DNA of 64,000 bases from Lichenibacterium dinghuense. Lineage in GTDB: Bacteria; Pseudomonadota; Alphaproteobacteria; Rhizobiales; Beijerinckiaceae. Where the stretch lies: contig NZ_JAJLMN010000001.1 in NCBI RefSeq assembly GCF_021730615.1, positions 3,793,501 to 3,857,500 on the forward strand, written 5' to 3'. Positions 54,173 through 61,768 of this stretch are shown here, in pieces. The position numbers and the translations under genes were made by a program. Under the pieces are notes generated by a model. It was not told the DNA's origin and did not search any database. It was given only the letters and a program-made list of their open reading frames with translations. Numbering within the stretch: position 1 is the first letter of the stretch; every line of letters begins with the position of its first letter.

Positions 54173-56158
54173 TCAGCCGCGGCGCCCGTAGCTCCGCGCC
54201 ACGGCCAGCCCCCGGCGCAGGTCCGCGGCGGCGGCCTCCTGGCCGACCGTGCCGATGGCGGCCGCGAAGGCGCGTCCGAACTCGGACGCCGGGTCCACCG
54301 TGACCCTGCCCCGCGCTACGTCGGCGTCGAAGCCCGCAAGCTCGCTGCCCGCGCCCGCTCCGTCGAGCGCGAGGCCGAGCGCCAGCATGGCGAAGCAGGC
54401 CGGCGCCGCGCGCGCGAGCCGCGGGTCCGCCCGCGCGACCCGATAGGCGTTGACGAAGCGCTTGACGGCCCGCGGGGTGCTGCCCGCGAAGGGCGCGAGC
54501 CGCGACACCAGCTCGGCCTCGTAGGGCTCGTGAGCGCGGTCGAGCGCCGAGCGCGTCCCGTCGACGGCCGGCGCTGCGCGCTCCTCCGCCACCCTGGGGT
54601 CGAGCAGCCGCCCGGCCAGCGCCGACACGTCGGGCCCCGCGGCACGGAGGTCGTAGGAGACGCCCACGGCCCGGTCGAGCCGCGAGGCGGCTCCCGCGGG
54701 GTCGGTCTCGCCGAGCGCTTCCGCCGCGGCGTCGCGGTCCAGCGCCGTCACGAGCGCGAATCCCGGGCGGGCGAGGAGCCGTCCCGCCGCGCCGAGCAAC
54801 GCCGCCGCCTCGGCCGCTGGCAGCCGGTCGAGCCCGTCGAGCGCCATGACGACGCGCTCGGGCGCACCCTCGGCGCCCGCCGCCATGCCCCGGCTCAGCT
54901 CGGCGAAGAACCCGTCCGCCGCGATCTCGGGCGTGCGCGCGAGGCCGAACAATTCGCCCGCCAGCGCGGCGCCGTGGTCGGACAGGCCGCCGCCGCCGCG
55001 CCGCTCCTCCGCGCGCCGCTGCGCCGCCTCGGCGCCGTGCCCGGCCGCCTCGGCCTCGGCCGCGAGGCCGTCCACGCGCCGCGTCTGGTGCGCCAGCAGG
55101 CCGTCGAGGTCGCGGCGCCGGGCCGCGAGGTCGCCCTTGAGCAGGGCCGCGCCCTTGAAAATCGGCCCGAGGAAGCGCGCCGCCCGCACCACGTCGGCGA
55201 GCAGCGCCAGGGCAGCCAGCGCGAAGGCGATGCGGCTCACCGGCTGGAGGAGGTCGAGGTGCGCGCGGCCCCAGTCGGTCGCCGCGGTGAAGCGGTCGCC
55301 GAAGCCCGCGAGCCAGCTCGCCACCGCGTCCGGATTGTCGGCGCCGGCCCCCGCGGCCCAGCCGAGGGCGACGAGCAGGGCCGCCAGCACGAGCAGACGG
55401 CCCTGGCCCTCGTAGGCCCAGAGCGCCCTCAGCGTCAGGCCGAGGCGGGAGCCGCCGCCCGCCTCGGCGCCCTGGCGCACCAGCTCCTTGTAGGTGCGGA
55501 CGGGGTCGCCGGAGCCGATCCCGAAGCCGGCGAGGCGCGCCTCGATGCGCCCGCGGTTGGCCCGCGCGAAGCCGTCGAGCCGCGAGCCCGAGGCGTCGAA
55601 CAGCACGGCGTCGGTCAGCCGCGCGCGGCGGCTCGACAGCTCGTCCAGCGTCTGCCGCTCGCCGTCGAGCGCGCGGCGCAGGGCGTTGACGCGCTCGCCC
55701 GCCAGGCGCGCGGCCTCGCGCGGGTCGCTCCCGGCGTGGACGGCGGTCTCGGCGAAGGCCGGATGCGCTTCCGCCAGCGACGACAGCACGGCGTCGACCA
55801 GCAGCGACACGGCGTTCCGGCCCGGCACGGCCTCGGCCCGCGCCGTCACGACGCGCGACAGGAAGGGTGTCGTGCCGGCGGCGGCGCCCGCCGCCGCGCC
55901 GAGGCGGGCCGCGGCGTCGAGCAGGGTCGCGAGGAACCGCGTCTTGCCCGAGCCGGGCGGCCCGAAGATCCCGACCGACAGCGGCGTCTCGGCGCGGCGG
56001 TGCATGGCGAGCTCCGCCAGCAGGCCCGCCGCCGCGGCCTGGTCGAGCCCGTCCGCGCCGTCGCTGGCGAAGACGGGCAGCCCGTCGGCGGCGCCGACGG
56101 GCCGCGGGGCCGGCTCGGCCGGGACCGGCTGGTAGGATGCGACGGCGGTCGATGTCAC
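54173..56158 (-). CDS. KAP family P-loop NTPase
   Basis: About 661 residues. Walker A GIFGPPGSGKTRFLATLLDA lies near residue 65 and Walker B VVMALDGLDRLPAAE near 430. Between them sit two hydrophobic stretches (LLVLAALLVALGWAAGAG and IAFALAALALLADVV), the membrane insert typical of KAP NTPases, and the motif STPRAVKRFVNAYR near 580 supports the assignment. GTG 56158 is chosen because GGAG lies six bases upstream. KAP proteins occur in animals and sporadically in bacteria, often plasmid-borne (PifA excludes phage); the role here is unknown. It is divergent from ettA. Confidence 0.82.
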   Translation of the reverse strand: MTSTAVASYQPVPAEPAPRPVGAADGLPVFASDGADGLDQAAAAGLLAELAMHRRAETPLSVGIFGPPGSGKTRFLATLLDAAARLGAAAGAAAGTTPFLSRVVTARAEAVPGRNAVSLLVDAVLSSLAEAHPAFAETAVHAGSDPREAARLAGERVNALRRALDGERQTLDELSSRRARLTDAVLFDASGSRLDGFARANRGRIEARLAGFGIGSGDPVRTYKELVRQGAEAGGGSRLGLTLRALWAYEGQGRLLVLAALLVALGWAAGAGADNPDAVASWLAGFGDRFTAATDWGRAHLDLLQPVSRIAFALAALALLADVVRAARFLGPIFKGAALLKGDLAARRRDLDGLLAHQTRRVDGLAAEAEAAGHGAEAAQRRAEERRGGGGLSDHGAALAGELFGLARTPEIAADGFFAELSRGMAAGAEGAPERVVMALDGLDRLPAAEAAALLGAAGRLLARPGFALVTALDRDAAAEALGETDPAGAASRLDRAVGVSYDLRAAGPDVSALAGRLLDPRVAEERAAPAVDGTRSALDRAHEPYEAELVSRLAPFAGSTPRAVKRFVNAYRVARADPRLARAAPACFAMLALGLALDGAGAGSELAGFDADVARGRVTVDPASEFGRAFAAAIGTVGQEAAAADLRRGLAVARSYGRRG

Positions 56159-56310
56159 GGGCAACTCCTGAAACTCGGGAGCCGCGGTAGGGCTTGAGCT
56201 TGACGCATGTGTGGCGGCCCCCGTCGGCGGGCGCGCTTGAACGCGTCCCGGCGGGCTGCTACCTCCAGCTCCAATCCCCCATCCACCAGCGCGCGACGGC
56301 CCGACTCCCC

Positions 56311-57966
56311 ATGGCAGCCAACCAGTTCGTCTATCACATGCAGGGCCTGACCAAGGCCTATCCCGGCGGCAAGAAGGTGCTCGACAACGTCAACCTGTCC
56401 TTCTATCCGACCGCCAAGATCGGCGTCCTCGGCGTGAACGGCGCGGGCAAGTCGACGCTGCTGCGCATCATGGCCGGCATCGACAAGGAGTTCACCGGCG
56501 AGGGCTTCGTGGCCGAGGGCGCCAAGGTGGGCTACCTGCCGCAGGAGCCGCAGCTCGACCCCGCGCTCGGCGTGCGCGGCAACGTCATGCTCGGCGTGGC
56601 CAAGAAGCAGGCGATCCTCGACCGCTACAACGAGCTCGCCATGAACTACTCGGACGAGACCGCCGACGAGATGACGGCGCTCCAGGACGAGATCGAGGCG
56701 CAGAACCTGTGGGACCTCGACGCCCAGGTCGACCAGGCCATGGACGCGCTGGGCTGCCCGCCCGAGGACGCCGACGTGGAAAGCCTGTCGGGCGGCGAGC
56801 GCCGCCGCGTCGCCATGTGCAAGCTGCTGCTCGAGAAGCCCGAGATGCTGCTCCTCGACGAGCCGACCAACCACCTCGACGCCGAGACGGTGTCCTGGCT
56901 GGAGGGGCACCTGCGGTCCTATCCGGGCGCGATCCTGATCGTGACCCACGACCGCTACTTCCTCGACAACGTCACGGGCTGGATCCTGGAGCTCGACCGC
57001 GGCCGGGGCATCCCCTACGAGGGCAACTATTCCACCTGGCTGAAGCAGAAGCAGAAGCGCCTCTTGCAGGAGGGCCGCGAGGACGAGGCGCGCCAGCGCG
57101 CGCTGGAGCAGGAGAGCGAGTGGATCGCCTCCTCGCCGAAGGCCCGCCAGACCAAGAGCAAGGCCCGCATCCAGCGCTACGAGGACCTGCTGGCCAAGAG
57201 CGAGGAGCGCGTGCCCTCGATCACCCAGATCGTCATCCCGGTGGCGGAGCGGCTCGGCCGCAACGTCATCGACGTCGAGGGCCTCAAGAAGGGCTACGGC
57301 GACCGGCTGCTGATCGACGACCTGTCGTTCAAGCTGCCGCCGGGCGGCATCGTGGGCATCATCGGGCCGAACGGCGCCGGCAAGACCACGCTGTTCAAGA
57401 TGATCACCGGGCAGGTCGAGCCCGACAGCGGCACGATCAAGCACGGCGACTCGGTCGACATCGGCTACGTCGACCAGTCGCGGGACGCGCTCGACCCGAA
57501 GAAGAACGTGTGGGAGGAGATCTCCGACGGCCAGGAGGTGATCTACCTCGGCAAGAAGGAGATCAACTCGCGCGCCTACTGCTCGGCCTTCAATTTCAAG
57601 GGCGGCGACCAGCAGAAGAAGGTGGGTTCGCTGTCGGGCGGCGAGCGCAACCGCGTGCACCTCGCCAAGATGCTGAAGAAGGGCGCCAACGTCCTGCTGC
57701 TCGACGAGCCGACCAACGACCTCGACGTCGACACGCTGCGGGTGCTGGAGGACGCGCTCCTGGCCTTCGCGGGCTGCGCCGTGATCATCAGCCACGACCG
57801 CTTCTTCCTCGACCGCATCGCCACCCACATGCTGGCCTTCGAGGGCGACAGCCACGTGGAATGGTTCGAGGGCAACTTCGCCGACTACGAGGAGGACAAG
57901 AAGCGCCGCCTCGGCGTCGACAAGCTCGTCCCCCACCGCATGAAGTACAAAAAGTTCTCGCGCTGA
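56311..57966 (+). CDS. ettA: Energy-dependent translational throttle protein EttA
   Basis: About 551 residues, ABC-F family. It binds the ribosomal E site and gates the first elongation steps according to ADP/ATP levels. Two ABC domains: [16 protein letters not shown] with SLSGGERRRVAMCKLL and LLDEPTNHLDAE, then GPNGAGKTTLFKMITG with SLSGGERNRVHLAKML and LLDEPTNDLDVD. The linker contains the P-site tRNA interaction motif region (SSPKARQTKSKARIQRYEDL, shown in part). ATG 56311 opens the conserved ANQFVYHMQGLTKAYPGGKK start. Length matches E. coli EttA (555). Confidence 0.96.
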   Translation: MAANQFVYHMQGLTKAYPGGKKVLDNVNLSFYPTAKIGVLGVNGAGKSTLLRIMAGIDKEFTGEGFVAEGAKVGYLPQEPQLDPALGVRGNVMLGVAKKQAILDRYNELAMNYSDETADEMTALQDEIEAQNLWDLDAQVDQAMDALGCPPEDADVESLSGGERRRVAMCKLLLEKPEMLLLDEPTNHLDAETVSWLEGHLRSYPGAILIVTHDRYFLDNVTGWILELDRGRGIPYEGNYSTWLKQKQKRLLQEGREDEARQRALEQESEWIASSPKARQTKSKARIQRYEDLLAKSEERVPSITQIVIPVAERLGRNVIDVEGLKKGYGDRLLIDDLSFKLPPGGIVGIIGPNGAGKTTLFKMITGQVEPDSGTIKHGDSVDIGYVDQSRDALDPKKNVWEEISDGQEVIYLGKKEINSRAYCSAFNFKGGDQQKKVGSLSGGERNRVHLAKMLKKGANVLLLDEPTNDLDVDTLRVLEDALLAFAGCAVIISHDRFFLDRIATHMLAFEGDSHVEWFEGNFADYEEDKKRRLGVDKLVPHRMKYKKFSR

Positions 57967-57997
57967 AACCTGCGTTGGTCGAGGTGTCGACTGTGAA

Positions 57998-58018
57998 CCC
58001 CGCGGCATGTCCGCGGGG
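57998..58018 (+). terminator. Stem-loop after ettA
   Basis: A perfect 8-base stem (CCCCGCGG and its complement) with a CATGT loop, 32 bases after the ettA stop. There is no U-run, so it may act with Rho. Confidence 0.5.
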
Positions 58019-58278
58019 TCGGAGGCCACTCTGTTGAGTCATCGGATTGCAGAGCTCGGCACTGCCACCAATAAGTTGTGCCCATGGCGGTGGACTGAGA
58101 AGAAACGTCCGGCGAACGCTTTCAGAAGGCTTGGGACAACCGGACAATGATGGTTGTGCGGTCGCCCTATCAGGAGACCATCATCTCGACCCCAAAATCG
58201 GTCAGGACGGAGTTGTCCGCGGTTGAAACGTGCGTCATCCCGACGAGAAGTGGTCCTAAGCTCTGATTTTTGCTTAAC
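58019..58278. other. Gene-free stretch at the left of the AT-rich island
   Basis: Between the ettA hairpin and the orphan gene, base composition falls gradually. A plus-strand frame of about 55 codons (after the TGA at 58097 to the TGA near 58264) has no start with a ribosome-binding site and no family resemblance. It may be the remnant of a decayed gene. Nothing else was recognised. Confidence 0.35.
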
Positions 58279-58608
58279 TCACGATGACTTCACGCCATCA
58301 AAGTGGACATGACTGTTCAGGGTAGTTCCTGTGATATCATATTCAGCGTATTGATTGCTGCTTGTGTCGGACATATAATATTGTCCGGCTGTCCTGTTGC
58401 TGCCAAGGACGATATTGAAGCACAGCATGATAGGGGAGCCATCAGGTACTCCGAGGGAGCCGGGGTCGACCCACTCACCCTGTCCAATCGGTATATTGCC
58501 TGCGGTCTCTGTCATCTGAACGTTTCCGTTCTGGTCGATGTACTGGATCTGGCCCGCACAGACGAAACCTCCATTGTTCCTCATGCGAAACTGCTTAATC
58601 TTTTGCAC
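58279..58608 (-). CDS. Orphan small protein in an AT-rich island
   Basis: About 109 residues if GTG 58608 is used, which has GGAG eight bases upstream; an in-frame ATG at 58683 would add 25 residues with no such site. The protein begins MQKIKQFRMRNNGGF and continues as a probable beta-rich single domain (IQYIDQNGNV, WVDPGSLGVPDGSPIMLCF, YAEYDITGTTLNSHVHFDG). It has no signal peptide and is acidic to neutral, unlike the Arg/Ala-rich shadow frames. It recalls small bacterial proteins of unknown role with an NNGGF start, but I cannot name a family. Low GC argues for recent acquisition. Confidence 0.6.
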   Translation of the reverse strand: MQKIKQFRMRNNGGFVCAGQIQYIDQNGNVQMTETAGNIPIGQGEWVDPGSLGVPDGSPIMLCFNIVLGSNRTAGQYYMSDTSSNQYAEYDITGTTLNSHVHFDGVKSS

Positions 58609-59065
58609 GATTATATCTCCACAATTTCTTCGAGGTGTGCTTTCCGGAAAGCGATCCATCACTAAAGGAGGTGTGAGAGCCATGCAACCAATGATAGCGA
58701 TTAAATCGCATCGATTCTCAACCTTGAGATGACTGACGGCGGATTGCTCTATGGGTTTGAACCCGCATCAAAGTCGAGAAATCCTTTTGGGTCCTCGCGG
58801 AGCCCAGTTCGCGCGAGATTGGGCCGAGAAGCTGTAAGCACCCCGGAAGCGCTCCGGCGAATATGCGCCATCGACGGCTTTCGACGGCTGCGGAAGGTGG
58901 CACCATCGCATATGGCTGTTTCGAACAAGGTGAGCCTGCGAACCCCCTCGGGCAGGGTGGCCGTTGAGGCGCCGTAGTACGCAATCGGTTTCCGAGCTTG
59001 GCCTCGGCCGTCGTCGCCCCATAAACCAGGGACGGGCCGGCGCCGGCCCCCACGGGAGGATCACC
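58609..59065. other. Gene-poor right half of the AT-rich island
   Basis: A 457-base gap. A strong ribosome-binding sequence (AAAGGAGGTG, 58664-58673) precedes a 16-codon plus-strand frame (58682-58732). Base composition returns to normal near 58780. The remaining frames here show no family resemblance. A 16-base perfect palindrome at 59034-59049 lies directly before the ribosome-binding site of the CHRD gene. Confidence 0.4.
59034..59049 (+). promoter_or_regulatory. Palindrome in the leader of the CHRD gene
   Basis: GGGCCGGCGCCGGCCC, a perfect inverted repeat, ends four bases before the GGGAGGA ribosome-binding site. In mRNA it could fold or pair between molecules near the initiation region; at DNA level it could be an operator. 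Confidence 0.35.
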
Positions 59066-59494
59066 ATGCGCTCTTCAATGCTTCTGGCTGCCGCGGCCTT
59101 CGCCGCCCTCGCGCTCCCCGCGGCGGCCGAGACGGTGAACTACAAGGCCACCATCCTGCCCTCCAGCGAGGTGCCCCCGGTCACCAACAGCCAGGGCCAG
59201 GGCGAGCTCGCCGCCACCTACGACACCGCCTCCAAGCTGCTGAGCTACGGCGTCACCTATTCGGGCCTGACCGGCCCCGCCACGGCGGCGCATTTCCACG
59301 GCCCCGCGCCCGTCGGCAAGAACGCCCCCGTGATGGTGCCGATCAATGGCGACCTCGCCAGCCCGATCAAGGGCAGCGCCACGCTCACGGACGAGCAGGC
59401 CAAGGCCCTCACCGACGGCGACATGTACTTCAACATTCACACCGCGGCCAACAAGGCCGGCGAGATGCGCGGGCAGGTCCTCAAGGCGAACTGA
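59066..59494 (+). CDS. Secreted CHRD domain protein
   Basis: About 142 residues. A Sec signal peptide covers residues 1-20 (ends PAAAE), and the rest is one CHRD domain: KATILPSSEVPPVTNSQGQG, SYGVTYSGLTGPATAAHFHG and DMYFNIHTAANKAGEMRGQV, the His/Gly-rich hallmarks. CHRD domains were first seen in chordin; their role in bacteria is unknown. The ATG follows GGGAGGATCACC. A hairpin follows the stop. Confidence 0.92.
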   Translation: MRSSMLLAAAAFAALALPAAAETVNYKATILPSSEVPPVTNSQGQGELAATYDTASKLLSYGVTYSGLTGPATAAHFHGPAPVGKNAPVMVPINGDLASPIKGSATLTDEQAKALTDGDMYFNIHTAANKAGEMRGQVLKAN

Positions 59495-59501
59495 TCGCGC
59501 C

Positions 59502-59524
59502 GGGGCCGCCCGCGCGGCGGTCCC
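59502..59524 (+). terminator. Stem-loop after the CHRD gene
   Basis: A 9-base stem (GGGGCCGCC with its complement, one G-T wobble) around CGCGC, 7 bases after the CHRD stop, followed by GCTTCC. Confidence 0.45.
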
Positions 59525-59609
59525 GCTTCCCCGGGCGAAGTGGAACGGATATTGCCGGCCCGGAAACCATCGGCGGGCCGCCCCGGCCCGCCACCGTCGG
59601 AGGGCAGGG

Positions 59610-60383
59610 ATGGCCAGGGCCGTCATCGGGATCATCGGCAACGGCCACGTGGTCGAGAACCGCTACCCCGCGCAGCTCGCCGCGCGCGCCAACATGAAGG
59701 CGGTGGCGGAGGTGGCCGGCGCGCTGCCGCTGATGTTCGCCGGCACGCCCGACATCACCGACCTCGCGGCCCTGATGGGGGCGGTCGACGGCGTTCTGCT
59801 CACGGGCGCCCGCGCCAACGTCCACCCGACCCGCTTCGGCGCGGAGCACCACCCCAGCCACGAGCCCTACGACCAGGAGCGGGACTCGCTGGCGCTGCCG
59901 CTGATCGAGGCCTGCGTGGCGGCGGGCCTGCCGGTGTTCGGCATCTGCCGCGGCTTCCAGGAGTTCAACGTCGCCTTCGGCGGCTCGCTCCACCCCGAGA
60001 TCCGCGACCTGCCCGGCCGCATGAACCACCGCATGCCGCGGCTGGAGAACGGGGAGATCCACCCGGATCTGGAGGTCATCTTCGCCGACCGGCACGACGT
60101 CGACCTCGTTCCCGGCGGCGCCTTCGCCGAACTGTTCGGGCGAAACCGCATCCGGGTCAACTCGCTGCACGGTCAGGGGCTCGACGGCGTCGGCGGACGC
60201 GTCGTCGTCGAGGGCGTGGCCGAGGACGGCACGGCCGAGGCGATCCGCATCCGGGACGCCGCCGGCTTCGCGCTCGGCGTCCAGTGGCACGCGGAATACG
60301 ATCCGCAGACCAACCCGGTGAACCGCGCGCTGTTCGAGGCCTTCGGGGACGCCGCGGCGCGCTACCGGCGCGGGCGAGCTTGA
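59610..60383 (+). CDS. Gamma-glutamyl-gamma-aminobutyrate hydrolase family protein (peptidase C26)
   Basis: About 257 residues, class I glutamine amidotransferase-like fold. The nucleophile is Cys in VFGICRGFQEFNVAFGG near residue 112; the His-Glu pair is in GVQWHAEYDPQTN near 227 (HAE instead of the common HPE). LLTGARANVHPTRFG and NSLHGQGLD are family features. PuuD-type enzymes release GABA from gamma-glutamyl-GABA in putrescine breakdown; relatives act on other gamma-glutamyl amides. ATG 59610 follows GGAGGGCAGGG. The HDAC-like amidohydrolase and aminotransferase 2 kb away could belong to the same amine metabolism. Confidence 0.88.
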   Translation: MARAVIGIIGNGHVVENRYPAQLAARANMKAVAEVAGALPLMFAGTPDITDLAALMGAVDGVLLTGARANVHPTRFGAEHHPSHEPYDQERDSLALPLIEACVAAGLPVFGICRGFQEFNVAFGGSLHPEIRDLPGRMNHRMPRLENGEIHPDLEVIFADRHDVDLVPGGAFAELFGRNRIRVNSLHGQGLDGVGGRVVVEGVAEDGTAEAIRIRDAAGFALGVQWHAEYDPQTNPVNRALFEAFGDAAARYRRGRA

Positions 60384-60417
60384 CGCCCGGCCGGCGGCGC
60401 GCCGGCCGCCGGGCGGC

Positions 60418-60618
60418 TCAGCGGTGGAGCCGCGGGTAGATCCGGCCCAGGCGCTCCCGCTCGGCCTCGGCGATCGCCGGCCCGTGGTAGCTGTTGATCT
60501 CGACCTCGATCCGGGGCGCCACCGTGGGGAGCGCGTCGTCGTTCGCCACGACGTGCTCGGCGATGTGGGCGACCTGGTCGCGGTATTCGATCGGGTCGTA
60601 GTGGAAGGGGTTGTCCAT
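60418..60618 (-). CDS. Small conserved-looking hypothetical protein
   Basis: 66 residues beginning MDNPFHYDPIEYRDQVAHI and ending RLGRIYPRLHR; acidic, helical, no signal peptide. GGAGACACGG precedes the ATG at a good distance, which supports real translation. A lower-GC promoter region (60660-60740) lies directly upstream. I do not recognise a family. Its frame continues upstream to 60906, but without a ribosome-binding site. Confidence 0.6.
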   Translation of the reverse strand: MDNPFHYDPIEYRDQVAHIAEHVVANDDALPTVAPRIEVEINSYHGPAIAEAERERLGRIYPRLHR

Positions 60619-60712
60619 GGCCGTGTCTCCTCTCGGCCCCGTCGATGCCCGGCGCGAGCCTGTCGTGACACCCCATGTGGGAGATGAGTATTGTTGATGC
60701 AATGAACTCAAG

Positions 60713-60726
60713 AGATCAAATGATCT
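60713..60726. promoter_or_regulatory. Palindrome upstream of the small hypothetical gene
   Basis: AGATCA-AA-TGATCT, a 6-base perfect inverted repeat in an AT-rich stretch 95 bases upstream of the 66-residue gene (minus) and just past the stop of the aldose epimerase gene. Candidate operator of the small gene. Confidence 0.35.
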
Positions 60727-60770
60727 GATGCTCTGGATCACGCTCGTTGATCGCGCCGCGCCGGCGGCGG

Positions 60771-61649
60771 TCATGGGGCGTCCAGCGTCACCCGCATCGC
60801 GAAGGTCCGGCGCTCGCCGGGCGCCAGCAGCGCCATGCCGGGCTTCTCCGTCACGTCGCCGTCGAAGCCGGCCGGGCTGGCGTGGCCCGACCAGGGCTCG
60901 ATGCACAGGAAGGGCGCGCCGGGCTTCGACCAGATGCCGAGCTGCGGCATGTCGGCGAAGTCGACCGTGAGGCCGCGCCCGCCCGGCGTGCCGTAGCGCA
61001 CCGAGCGGCTGCGGGGGCTGAGGAAGATCAGCGCGTCGTCGTCGAACAGGTGGGGCGTGAGGGCGAGCGTCCGGCCCTCCACCGGCGAGGGCCGGGGCTC
61101 GTCGGACAGGAGGCCGCCCGCGACGGCGGCGATCGGCCCGGGCTCCTCCTCGGCGAAGGTGACGACGGGGTCGGCCCCGTAGGGCAGGGGGCGGCGGAAG
61201 GCCGGGTGGAAGCCGAAGGACGCCGGCATGGGGATGGCGCCGGCGTTCCGCACCGTGCCGGCGATGGTCAGGGTCGCGCCCTCGACCCGGTAGTCGAGGT
61301 CGAGCGCGAAGTCGAACGGATAGGCGTGGCGGGTGGCGTCGTCAGCGGTGAGGTGCAGCCGGCAGGACGCGCCGTCGTGCGCCATCAGGCGGAAATCGGA
61401 GGTGCGGGCGATGCCGTGCTGGCGCATGGGGTGGGCGACGCCGTCCACCATCAGGCGGTCGCCCTTCAGCCGGCCGACGATCGGGAACAGGATCGGCGCC
61501 CGCCCGGTCCAGTAGGCCGGGTCGCCGTCCCACAGCAGGTCGCGGCCCGCCTCGTCCCGCAGCCGCACGAGCTCGGCCCCGTGCAGGGCGACCTCGGCCC
61601 GGAGCTGCGGTGTGCCGATCTCGACCGTCTCAGCCCTGCCGTCAGCCAT
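60771..61649 (-). CDS. Aldose 1-epimerase family protein
   Basis: A 292-residue beta-sandwich protein of the LacX/galactose mutarotase-like group. VALHGAELVRLRDEAGRDLLW near residue 20, APILFPIVGRL near 50, HGIARTSDFRL near 78 (His), FGFHPAFRRPLPYG near 145 (His) and CIEPWSGHASP near 250 (Glu) are the family landmarks. It interconverts alpha and beta anomers of hexoses. It is divergent from the HDAC-like gene with a 119-base gap and may feed sugars from the ABC importers in this window. Confidence 0.9.
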   Translation of the reverse strand: MADGRAETVEIGTPQLRAEVALHGAELVRLRDEAGRDLLWDGDPAYWTGRAPILFPIVGRLKGDRLMVDGVAHPMRQHGIARTSDFRLMAHDGASCRLHLTADDATRHAYPFDFALDLDYRVEGATLTIAGTVRNAGAIPMPASFGFHPAFRRPLPYGADPVVTFAEEEPGPIAAVAGGLLSDEPRPSPVEGRTLALTPHLFDDDALIFLSPRSRSVRYGTPGGRGLTVDFADMPQLGIWSKPGAPFLCIEPWSGHASPAGFDGDVTEKPGMALLAPGERRTFAMRVTLDAP

Positions 61650-61768
61650 GCGCCCGTCCCCCGCTGGATCTCGCGGGGAACATCATGGCGCGATCGGGCG
61701 CCGCCGTCATCCGGCGCATGGACAGAGGCGGTCCGGCGCCCCATCCTCCCGGACGCGACGGAGCCCCC

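Noticed and set aside
58303-58665. Plus-strand frame over the orphan gene of the AT-rich island
   Set aside because: It overlaps the minus-strand gene completely, has an internal region of low complexity and no ribosome-binding site, and no recognisable protein pattern.
58745-58770. tRNA-like arm (GGGTTTGAACCCGC)
   Set aside because: The short palindrome lacks the TTC of a T-loop, and no anticodon arm or acceptor stem can be found at the right distance.
58729-58977. Plus-strand 82-codon frame upstream of the CHRD gene
   Set aside because: TTG start without ribosome-binding site, Arg/Ser-rich composition and no resemblance to a transposase or other family.
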